A stretch of DNA of 64,000 nt from Rhynchopus euleeides (Eukaryota > Euglenozoa > Diplonemea > Diplonemida > Diplonemidae). Below are positions 21,228-31,500 of this stretch, piece by piece. Within the stretch, counting starts at the first letter, position 1; the number at the start of each line of letters is the position of its first letter. Both the position numbers and the translations under genes were made by a program. The stretch is from contig OY723254.1 in assembly GCA_963210315.1 (NCBI GenBank), positions 248,001-312,000 on the forward strand. The letters are read 5' to 3'. Under the pieces are notes generated by a model. It saw only the letters and a program-made list of their open reading frames with translations. It had not been told where the DNA came from and searched no databases.

Positions 21228-22341
21228 TGGGGTAATCAGGCTGGGGAAAAAAACAACAAATCACAACAAATCACACCCGATCACAACAGATCACAACAAA
21301 TCACAAGGCAAATGTTGTGATTTGTTGTGATTTTTTGCGATTTGTTGCGGCCAGTTGTGATTTGTTGTGACTAGGTGTGACGTGGTGTGATTTGTTGTGA
21401 CCAGTTGTGACGACTTGTGACCCTTTTGTGATGAGTTGTGATGAGGTGTGATCTGTTGTGATCTGTTGTGATCGCGATCCAAAATTTTAAATTTTTGAAA
21501 TTTTGGATCGCGATCACAACAGATCACAACAGATCACACCTCATCACAACTCATCACAAAAGGGTCACAAGTCGTCACAACTGGTCGCAACAAATCACAA
21601 CTGGCCACAACAAATCGCAACAAATCGCAACAAATCACAACAAATCACAACATTTGGCGTTGTGATTTGTTGTGATCGGGTGTGATGAGTGCACGTCGCC
21701 GAGCCCTTACGTGGGGCGTCGACTTCCTTTCTCCCCTTCCTCCCCTTCTGAGTCCTCGGTTCCCCGCGCGCAGAAACGTGTAGCGCACATGCGGGAGGCA
21801 GACGAATCTGCCCTGGAGCGATGCTCGTTTCATAACAACAGAGCAGGTTTTCCTTCCTCCCGCACGATCATCAGCACAGCTAGATCAGGCGTGCCTTCCC
21901 CTTTCCCACGGGCCTCACAGGCCTTGCGCTTCTTGGAGCGCAAGACACGTGCTGTCCGTCCTTCTCGTTCTCGTTTCCTCCAGAAGCAGGTGTTGCGTGC
22001 GGTTCCGAAGCGCACCCGCTGCATCCCCTCTCCCACCATCTTTCGTTCGGCGGCTATTCCGCGCTCTTTTCAACGCGTCGTCGCGAAGATTGCGCCTCAG
22101 TATCAGCAGGCGCAATCTCCGGCTTCCAGTGTGTGTGTGTCCCCCCTCCTTTACAGCGCAACGAGGAGGAGAGCGAAACCGTGTGGTGTCACGTAGAGCA
22201 AGAGTAGGATAGCGGGCCCGGTTCCTCACGGTATGGTCCTTCGGGGCCAGGCTGCGATGCCAGCACGCTAACCCAAATTGCAATACGATCGGGTGTGATT
22301 CGTTGTGATTTGTTGTTTTTTCCCCCAGCCTGATTACCCCA
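21228..22341. mobile_element. 1,114-bp foldback element with 5-bp target duplication
   Basis: Terminal repeats TGGGGTAATCAGGCTGGGG (left) and the complement ending CAGCCTGATTACCCCA (right) match over about 30 nt with one mismatch. The element is flanked by CTAAC on both sides (21223-21227, 22342-22346). The uninterrupted sites exist at 3648-3652 and 8570-8574. Inside, 21308-21655 forms a very large hairpin made of iterated TTGTGATTTG-like 10-11-mers around the centre GATCGCGATCCAAAATTTT. No transposase is seen, so it is non-autonomous. Confidence 0.9.
21672..22196 (+). other. Captured ORF inside foldback element, weak histone-H3-like motif
   Basis: A 174-codon frame rich in Arg and Ser. Residues encoded near 22053-22090 read RSFQRVVAKIAPQY, resembling the helix-1 region of histone H3 (PFQRLVREIAQDF), followed by QSPASS where H3 has FQSSA. 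No further H3 core is evident, though a 26-nt GT...TTACAG stretch at 22131-22156 could mark a tiny intron. Read as possible capture of a gene fragment by the element; the match is short and could be chance. Confidence 0.25.
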
Positions 22342-22595
22342 CTAACACAGGTATACGCCCCGACGAGCCCAGGTGGGCCCTTCACAGGTTTTCCTTCAAC
22401 CCTGACTCGAGAGCACGAGCCTCCTGCACGAGATGGGCTTAGCGGACTCTGCCACAAAAACCCCGCCCCCCCTCTCCCCTCCACACACTGCGCCTCGCCA
22501 CACTTCTTGATCGGTCTTCTTCTTTCTGACACTACTGTCCCCGTCTCCCATCCTGGGACCTGATTTTGAGTACCGTTGACGTAAATACTTTGGAA

Positions 22596-24457
22596 CGTAA
22601 ATATTGGGGGTATGGAAAAGTGGGTGAGAAAAAATGAGAAAAAATGCGGAAAAATCGGCCGAAATTTGCTGTTTTTCGCTAAAAAAAGAGTGTGGGGAGT
22701 TGGGTCCAGTTTAGCAAAGTGAGCTATTTTTTCGAAATTTGAAAAATTGGGTACACCGAAAGTCCCCAAACGAGTCTTCGACTTGGCCCGCAGAGTGATT
22801 TTTTTTGGTGAAAAAATGCCCCAAAAATTGTCGGCCAAAAGTTACTGTTGGAGACGGCACAAGTTCTCTACACAGGCTGGGTGGGCGCACCGTTGACGAA
22901 CAACGACAAGCCGGAGGCTGCGACTGTGAAGAATACAACGAACGGCCCGGGTCCTCCTCTAGATGCCCAGGAACAACGTCCTTCCCACCGGTGTTACGCG
23001 GGGCGATACGGGGTGGGATAGTGCTGCTGCACGGATGCCAGTGTGCTCCTTGAGGGCCACTCCGAATCCCTGAACACCCCGCCTGCTTGTTGCTTGTTCC
23101 AGACCCAGAGTGGAGTGCCTCGTCCCAGTCAACTCAAACACTGCTAGATTGACGAGGCCACCACCTCCTGGCACTGCCTGTACGACAGGGACGGGTGACC
23201 TGCAGGTCGTCGTGAGCAGGACCATGGCAGCCCACTCGAACACCTGTGCGGGGTACCGCAACTCATCTTGCTGCGGGTGTGCAGCGGGTGCGAGTGCGCC
23301 CCGGCCGGGGGTGGCACCTACTCCTCCAGGTTTGCTGACCTCCCAGAGCGATGGATCAACAGCCACAGCCTTGCCCCGTCAGCCTGCCCACGCTCCGCCC
23401 CTGCCGACGGGGGGGGGAGCTCAATCCGCAGTTCCTCGTCGCATTCGCCGCCACGGACAGGAGAAATATGCACAGAGGAGAAGCGGCGAGCTCATTAAAC
23501 GGCGGAGTCCCCCGGTGTATCTGGATGCACCGCCCCTGCACATACGGACAGCAGGTGCTGGAAAAAGAGATCTGCATGTTTTTGACCTCCCCGCCATCAC
23601 CTGAGTTGCACCTGGATTTCCAGATCAGCCGTGAAGCTTCATACAGTCATCATGCACTGCATCATATCAGACCCACCATCAGCCCCTCAGATTCAGACCA
23701 TGCATTGTCCAGAACTGCACCCTGTCCTTCAACACCAGAGAACCACTGATCATGGACCCATGTGGCGACAAAAACCTGATCGTAGCTCATAGCAAAGATG
23801 GGTACCACGATCAAGCTCATCTGTTACCAGATGGACGTCTCCTGTTTCCAGGTTTAGGGTTACCGCGAGTGTAGCACAGATTTACCAAGGTGTACCAAGA
23901 GAGTATGCAGCTCTGTCCCAGCAGTTCCTCCTCCTTGGTTCCGACCCCCCACAGTTCTTCGATGACAGGCACAACAGAGGAAGAAGCAACACAACCAGAT
24001 CCTTCGCTCAGCCAGACCCAAGCAAAAGAGCGGGGGGGCAGACCCTACCCGATGTGACGATAAATTGTCGCACAAGTACAGGAGGGACCAGAAGACCGAT
24101 CGCCACAAACCCGTGACGGTGTGTTCAGGGGGGGTGCGGGGGGGACGGGGTCACAGTCATTGTCACCACGTGCACTTGACAGACGGAAATATATGCAGAT
24201 CAGGAACAGACTGAAGATAGCGGCCTGGTCTCGGCGACAGCACTCGGAAGACTCTCTCTCAGACGCGGGATGCGGGTCACAGAAGTCAGGGCGTGGAGGC
24301 AGGGCTGTGAACCCGTCGGTCATGAAAGATGACGAAAAAGTGTGGGAGGGAGGAGGCGAGCACAAAAGGGCGTCGGCTACCGCACGCCCTTTGGGCGCAG
24401 CCGACGACCGACCGAACCGGCCCCCGGCCGGGAGGGAGGTGGGGGGGGGGGGGGGTA
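22596..24457. other. Gene-poor region beyond the array edge
   Basis: 22605-22850 is an A/T-rich stretch of GAAAAAATG-type repeats starting GGGGGTATGGAAA, an end motif also seen at 26703 and, inverted, at 27838. 22850-24457 has open frames on both strands but no recognisable protein. It ends in a poly-G tract. Confidence 0.5.
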
Positions 24458-25606
24458 GGGGGGGTCAAATGCCCCCCCTTTTACGTGGATAAACACGATT
24501 TTTCAAAAAACCGGCGCAGAGGCCCCAAAGCCCCCGTAAACCCTCCAAACCCCCCCAGATCGGTCCGGAAACCCATCGAACCCCACTTTTCCACCATTCC
24601 GGGCACCTCAGGTGCCCGAATTGGGGTACCTAAATTTTGTGCCACCGTTTGGTACCGTACAGTGCCACTGTGTGGGAGGTTGGAAAAGAAAATGCCCCAA
24701 CACACCACATCTGAGGGTTGCAATGCATGTTGCTTGCCAACCACGTCATCCGGTGGGTGTCAGGCGCTATGTAGGTGGCATCAGCCAGGTCTTCGATGTG
24801 TTCTGGCTTGTATATGTACCTCCCTGCCTGCGGCACAGGCACTGCCTTTGTCCCCCACACCAGCCACAGAGAGCGTATTGTACTCGGTCCACGGTTGCTG
24901 ATTCATTGTGATGCGTTGTATCCTCGAGTGAACGTCACACACTAGTGGCACCACCACCCGCCATCCGAGAGCTGTATTGACTTTGCGCGCTTCCGTTGCA
25001 TTCACCTCGCCACGCATATTGCACTGTTCAGTATCAGTGCTCTTGGGCCAGGCAAAGTAGACCGCAGCAACTACCAATTCTGCACAATGGGTACCACGAC
25101 AGCGCACTTCGTGTGTTCCCGGAATGTACAGCTCGTGTTGCAACAGTCGTTGTCAACACATCCCGGTTGTGGAGCACTGCTGCACAGGAATCACACGACC
25201 ATCTGGACTTGTTCCGTACCTACAGGCAGCCTCCCGGTGCATGGTGACAGGGAGGTACATATACAAGCCAGAACACATCGAAGACCTGGCTGATGCCACC
25301 TACATAGCGCCTGACACCCACCGGATGACGTGGTTGGCAAGCAACATGCATTGCAACCCTCAGATGTGGTGTGTTGGGGCATTTTCTTTTCCAACCTCCC
25401 ACACAGTGGCACTGTACGGTACCAAACGGTGGCACAAAATTTAGGTACCCCAATTCGGGCACCTGAGGTGCCCGGAATGGTGGAAAAGTGGGGTTCGATG
25501 GGTTTCCGGACCGATCTGGGGGGGTTTGGAGGGTTTACGGGGGCTTTGGGGCCTCTGCGCCGGTTTTTTTGAAAAATCGTGTTTGTCACCCCCATTTGAC
25601 CCCCCC
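24458..25606. mobile_element. 1.15-kb TIR element flanked by TA
   Basis: Arms 24458-24826 and 25248-25606 are inverted copies of about 360 bp, beginning GGGGGGGTCAAATG and flanked by TA on both sides, as in Tc1/mariner-type insertions. Both arms carry the same coding-like stretch (minus strand in the left arm, plus strand in the right arm) reading YIYKPEHIEDLADATY and continuing about 60 residues to GTKRWHKI. The 420-bp centre has a minus-strand frame of protein-like composition. No DDE transposase motif is recognised. Confidence 0.75.
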
Positions 25607-25611
25607 TAGGG

Positions 25612-26380
25612 CAGTGAAGGCAAAATACGCGTATTTTTCAGAATTCCGATTTTAAAAATACGTTGAACGTTCAAATACGTTGAACGTTCAGCGTATTTGA
25701 ACGTTTCTCACATTGCCTACCGTCTGCAGGGGCCACCAGTCACAAGCCCGCCTTTCCTCAAGCAGAGCAAGGGCGAGTTGGTGGCACCAACGACAGCCGT
25801 GCGGAAGACGTCCTTGGAGCACGATTTTACAGCGACTTGCTTCGCGATGCAGTCGACAACATATCCCTTGTCCTTTGCTCCATGAAGCGGGCTGGTGCAG
25901 TTGAGGTGAACCCCTGCCGGTGGGATATGCCATCCGGTTCTCCCATGCGGGATATCCCATACGTCCTGTACCCGTAGCTCACGTTCGGCCATCCACTTCC
26001 TCTACACGACGGACTCCAGCCGGTCGAGTGGGTAAAACTGATATAGGTCGAGAGGGGGTTGGTACCCCCGCTTTTCCGGAGTTCAACCCTGAAAAGAGGG
26101 GGTACCGACCACCCCTTTCCGGGTCCCGCCCCTTCTCGGACTACAGAACCCCTTTTTCACCGACTTTTCGCCACGCGTGACACTCTCCATCCCACAGGTG
26201 TACCCTTTAGTGTGTGCAGGGGGCCCACCCCCTACTGCTAGGGGGGATTTCATGTGGAGAGTGCACCCAGTGGGTGAAAACGCTCAAAAGCCAAAAAAAC
26301 GTTCAACTTCGACGCATTTTTTTAAAAATACGTTGAACGTTCAAATACGTTGAACGTTTTTTACGTATTTTCTATCACTG
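25612..26380. mobile_element. hAT-like MITE, 769 bp, 8-bp TSD
   Basis: Ends are CAGTGAAGG...CTATCACTG, the CAGTG/CACTG termini usual for hAT elements, flanked by perfect 8-bp duplications CCCTAGGG (25604-25611, 26381-26388). Subterminal regions repeat ATACGTTGAACGTT in both orientations. A 91-codon minus-strand frame (25717-25992) has no recognised domain. Non-autonomous. Confidence 0.85.
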
Positions 26381-26702
26381 CCCTAGGGGGGGGGGGGGGG
26401 GCGTGGGGGGCGGAGCCCCCCACAAGGGGGGTCCGCCCCCGGGGGGGCGAAGCCAGGGGGGCGAAGCCCCCCGGAAATGTTTTTTCGACATGTCGAAATT
26501 TCGGCCACCCTGGGTCAGTCCCCTGGACCGGTACCCAGCTAGGCAGAAAAAAATCGCAAAAAAATCCGAAAATTTTCCGAAAAATGTGGGTGTGGCACCC
26601 CAGAGGGCCCGATTTTCGGTTTAGGCACGCGAAAAAAAAATTTTTTTTTGGCCAAAATTTTTTTTTTCGACATGTCGAAATTTCGGAATTCCGTACCCCA
26701 GG

Positions 26703-27838
26703 GGGGTATGGAAACTGGGTACCTTTGACCTGGTGCCTACGCCTGCCTGCGCCTGCCTACGACACAATGCGTTTTTTTGCGAAAAATCTGGATTTTTTCC
26801 AAATTTGTACTCTATCAGGGTATAAGATAGACTTTTTTTCTGGCGCCGTTTTCCGGTTTTTCTGGTTTTGAATTTTTTCGCGCGCGCCTTCGGCGCGCGC
26901 GACCCGCGCAAACCCTCTCAGAATCACACCCAACACGGCTGGACCAGGCTCCGCCGAACAGCGTGGCGTGTTGCTCCCCACAGCTCCCCGAAGGGACGGA
27001 ACTGAGCTTTCAATGCGTCCACGTACTGACGGAGCGCGGCTTCGCATCACCCCCCGCATCAGGACAAACCCCCCGAGGGTGCTGCTCCGCTGGTACGCCT
27101 CACGAAGGGCAACTGCCTTCATGGTCGAGCTTGTTGCATGACCACCCCCTAGAGGCAGTCAGTCAGACGCTGCGCACAACGTGCGCTCATGCGAACACCA
27201 GCGGGTGTCTCCAACACTGCACAAATCGCGGTCCCGCCAGAACCCGAAGCCATCGATCCTCTCCAAAGCGGACATGCACTCCCGAAAACACCGGAGTTTG
27301 CATGTGCCATTCCCAGCAAGGCAAACGTGCTCGAGACAAGGTCGTAGCTTGCGTGGATGACAGGGTGGTCCTTGGCAGTGTGCATCGCAACGAGATTGAG
27401 TGCATGCGCTCGGCAAGCCGCCCAGAAGGAGTACGGTGCGGTCGGAATGGTCAAGCGACCGGAGTATCTCGAAACTTCACACAGAGAAGACCTGCATGAC
27501 GAGGACATCACCACCCACCGGGCCTCCCGCTGGGCTCCTTTTCTCCGCTTCTCTGCTTTCTTTTGACTGTTTGAGCTCCGTGCGGATCACGATGGGGTCA
27601 CTTTCCGTGTTTTTTTGGCTAATATTCCCACTGGTTGACTGTCACAAAGGTTCCCCAAAAACCGGCGAAAATCCGATCGGCCTTTTTTCTTTTTTTCCAG
27701 AAAACCGGAAACCGGGAAACCCTGGTTTTGAAAACCGGAAAACCAGGCCTATCTTATCCCCTGACTCTATTTTCCCCAGCCAAAAAACCCTGCCTATTTC
27801 GCCTGAGAATGCCTAAGAATGCCTAAATTTCCATGCCC
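26703..27838. mobile_element. Decayed inverted-repeat element (suspected)
   Basis: The left end (GGGGTATGGAAAC, then TGCCTACGCCTGCC, later GGTATAAGATAG and a CCGGTTTTTCTGG stretch) is mirrored imperfectly at the right end (CCTATCTTATCCCC, then GAATGCCTAAG, CATGCCCCC). The hAT transposase relic lies between them. Termini are too diverged for a confident boundary. Confidence 0.4.
27120..27514 (-). pseudogene. hAT transposase relic
   Basis: One minus-strand frame reads ACRAHALNLVAMHTAKDHP (about 27392-27420), matching the C-x-x-H-x-LNL block of hAT transposases. About 60 codons on, a different minus frame reads GDTRWCSHERTL (about 27180-27210), matching the conserved TRW block downstream of it. 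Spacing fits the family but the frame change means at least one frameshift. No intact transposase remains. Confidence 0.55.
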
Positions 27839-27840
27839 CC

Positions 27841-28132
27841 ATTATGGAACGTAAATATTATGGAACGCTGGTGGGTTGGCGTTCCAGATTTTTTTCGTTC
27901 CATAATATTTACAGGGCTTTCTGCGACTCGGGGACTTGGACCAGGTGATCGGACGGCGTACAGAGTCCCTGACGGGACCTACTCGTACACTTTTCGCGCG
28001 ATTCCTGACGCAAGCCGTCCTCACCACCGAGTCCCCAACTGGCCCTGTAAATATTTTGGAACGTAAATATTATGGAACGGACCGGCCAAAAATGGGCCCG
28101 TTCCATAATATTTACGTTCCATAATATTTACG
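27841..28132. repeat. Solo right arm of the composite foldback family
   Basis: Same sequence as the arm at 3887-4200, but starting two motifs later and with one extra motif at its right end. It is followed directly by the intact foldback at 28145, the arrangement that is truncated in the array units. Confidence 0.85.
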
Positions 28133-28144
28133 TACCTACCCCCC

Positions 28145-28222
28145 CCTTGTAATTGTCCGCCCCCCCAAACCCCTTGTAATTGTCCGCCTCGGGGCCTCCT
28201 CGGGGGGCGGACAATTACAAGG
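28145..28222. repeat. Short foldback, TTGTAATTGTCCG family (intact)
   Basis: Two direct and one inverted copy of CCTTGTAATTGTCCGCC with a CCTCGGGGCC spacer. In the array units the same element is cut at GGCGGACAA and joined to GIGYF coding sequence. Confidence 0.8.
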
Positions 28223-28427
28223 GTTATACTGGGTACTAAGGCCTGCAGTGCGAGTGGTTGGCCTGCGTGACAAGGGTCTCTTGATCACCCCTCGCTACTC
28301 CCCTATCACCCCCTGGGGGGTGGTAGGGGTGAGTAGCGAGAACCCTGGCCACCCAGAGCGCACAAACACTATGGAATGTGCCTCTGTTGTGTTGTGTGCA
28401 CGCTGCAGCCAGTGGTACAGGCTAATC

Positions 28428-28503
28428 CCTTGTAATTGTCCGCCTGACCTTGTAATTGTCCGTTTCGGCCAAAAATGCCAAAATAGGGCGGACAATTACA
28501 AGG
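28428..28503. repeat. Short foldback, TTGTAATTGTCCG family, second copy
   Basis: Again two direct and one inverted motif, with a different spacer, followed by GCGTAGGTATACGGTAAT. Confidence 0.8.
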
Positions 28504-28506
28504 GGG

Positions 28507-31500
28507 TGCGTAGGTATACGGTAATAATTCTTCAAAATTGGCACCACATAAATGGCCGCGCAACGGCTGCTGGAATCACGACACTGCAGTTTGAAGTGGA
28601 TGTGTTTGTATTTCGTTGCCTTCGTTATTGGTTCGGTTTATGATGCTGTTTTGGTTCGATCGATTTCTTGACAGCATGGCGTAGCATGGTACGGCCTCCC
28701 GCATCACACCGTACCACCCCTGCTGATGTCTCGTTTTCAAGCCGACCCCCCTGCCTCGAATGCTTGCAGGGCAGACGGGAGGATCAATGGAAACCTGACT
28801 GGGAGCAAGGCCCAGGCAGGCCGGCACCGATGGGGCGTGGTTTGGTTCTGTTTGTTCATTTTTGATTTCTTTTGTTTTTGATTTTCGTTCCAATTCTTCG
28901 CCGCGTGATGCAGCCAAATCAAACCCATATGCGCCGGTGCAAATCCGTTTGCCACCTGGCTGCCAGCATCCTGCCCACCGAGACACTCACACTGGACGAG
29001 TCTCATGTGCGGATGGGCAGATCTATCGAGGGGAAGACGGCGAAAGCCTTCAAAGAGCTGTTTCATTTAAGAGTTGTGTGTCAGATAACACGCCCGAACA
29101 CGTTGGCAGACCCACGTGCTGTGTCACAGTGGGGATCGCGCCAACAGAGGGGGTGTCGAAATGCCAAAGAGATTCACCAAATGTGGGCGTGTGATGCGCG
29201 AATTATTCCTCACAGCGGCAGTGTCATAACCAGCGCACTCCGCATCGCACGGGAGTCCTCATCGCAAATGGCCTTGCTGAGGTCGGTGCCGCAGGCCAAA
29301 TCCAAAAATGCTCCCCAAAAAAAATATTGAAAGACGCAAAACAGATTTCGCTGCCATGAAAACCTGCATGCTTTGTAAAAACCACCACCCCTGGAGGGAT
29401 TCTACCGCACCCCACTCTGTGCTTTTGATTCACTTTCTCATTCGTTTGCCCCCGCCAGTTTGCGGGGTGGGTGGGATAGGGGGAATTGGACGTGGGTGGC
29501 ACAGCACACACACGCCTCGACCTGCAGTGAGATGTGCGGTGCCCCGCCCCTGCCAGTAAAATCGCAACAGCAGTTTACAACTGAAATATTTCCCTTTCTG
29601 ACATTGTATGGAAGAGCCACAGGTAGTAAAGAAAGAGAAAAGAAGACTTGGTGTTCGCTGCTGTGCGCACACAGCGGCAGCAAGAACGTGGTCAGGGAGG
29701 GCGGGGGTGCCCTCCGCTGACCCTTTATGCAGGCAGTCATGCAGTCGCCGACACTTTGTGAGATGTGTCGTGACCTGTGTCGTAACATATGGCTGTAGAT
29801 ATGCATGCTGTGTGTGGGGCTCGGGATGGGTGGGGCGAGAAGGGTATGTAGACAGATCCACGGGGTTTTGGGTTTGCGGGCATCATTGGTTCGTTGTGAG
29901 CACAACAGAAAAACTGCCCCGCCATACTCCTTCGCAGCGCTTATGCTAACGCATCCAGGATGCCGAACGGAATCAGGATAGGACAGCACCCACCACCCCT
30001 GGCTTTTCATACCGCGGCGACGCAAATACGATGCCAGTTCGCTGTCCCAAACTACAAAACGGATTCAGGGAAAGGGCGTGTTCGGAGCAGCTGTCCTCCC
30101 CCCCGTCTCTCGCCTGCCCTGCGCCTTCCCACGCCACGCCACAACCTCAACACACCCACTTCTTGGCAAAGGCTCATAAGGCGAGTTCGTGGCCCCATTG
30201 GCGGGGTGGCCACAAGTGTCGGGAAAGGGCGCAGGTGCATGCATGTGCGTATGTTCAGGGGAGGAGGGGGGGGGGGGGGAGAGGAGGGGGGAGGAGGCAG
30301 CGGTAAATGGTTTTTTGTTTGCGCCAATCATGTGTTCGGGACCGTTACCAGCCGTAGTTTCATCAGTTCACCATCCCCCATATATTTGGTGCCCGCTTTC
30401 TGGGAGGATGTATACAAGATGCTGCGGGTTGTGTCGGCCATTGCTTTTCTCCCGCCGGGCGCGTAGATATTTTGAACGATTTTTTGACATGTTCTTCATA
30501 CACACACGCCTGTGCACCACGCTGTTATGGCGTTGGGCACGTTCGGGGGGGGGGGGGGGTACTAGTTCTCCTTCAGTTCTTGACCCGCCCTCCGTCCGAG
30601 GGGGTGGGGGCGGGAGGGGCGGGGCGCCTACACCAGTTTCCCATTGTGCCACACGCCCCTGAAGAAAGAAAGGCACTTCCTGTGCCCTTGGAAGGGGGGG
30701 GGGGGGGGGGTATCTGCTCTGTGTAATACCTGTGCCAGGGTGCGGCACACACATTGCTGCCGGAACCCACGGGCGCAGTTTTGCACCACGTGGCAATCGA
30801 GAAAGCCTTCAAAAGACGCGATTCACCACCATGGGCAGCATGCCCTTCCCCCTCAGTGATCCCCGATGTTTCTTTTGGGAGCTCCCAACTCCAGCCTGAC
30901 GGGAACCACCTGACGGTGGCATGGCCTGCCCCCATCAGGTCATGAGAAAAGAGACACCACCACCACCACCACCACCACCGCCCGGTTTGCCCAGATTTTG
31001 TTCGTGCGTCAACCAAACCAAGAGAGAGAGAATGACAGCAAAAAAAACTCTTTCCCGACACCGTTCGACGACAAGACAGCGCTACCCGAGCAAGACGGAA
31101 AGGAAAGACACGTGGAGAGGGGAAGACTATTCAATGGCATGAAAGCACCCGCTCTCCGGCAGAGATATTCACATTACCCATTGCCATGCAGCCCCACTCA
31201 GGACTACGAACCCAACGACACCCCTCCAACACCCGGCCTTCTCCGGAAGGGATAAGGGTGTGGGGGCGCGTTTGTTGGCCTGTCGTCTCGCTACCCCCTG
31301 AGGCACCCTTGATCCCTTGATCCGTGCTGTTGAGGCCTGTCGTGTTGGAAGGCCGCCACTATACAGAATAAAGCGGTCCAACACAAGGGCTGACTTGCTC
31401 TGTTGGGCGTTTGCTTCGGAGAAGCACGCCAGCGGGGCTTGAACTTGTCAAGCAGTTGGGGAGAGAGAGAGAGGGGGGGGGGGGCCGCATTGTCACAAGA

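Noticed and set aside
28576..29330. Overlapping 110-152-codon ORFs near 29 kb
   Set aside because: No recognisable domain on either strand and no splice-consistent extension; treated as chance frames.
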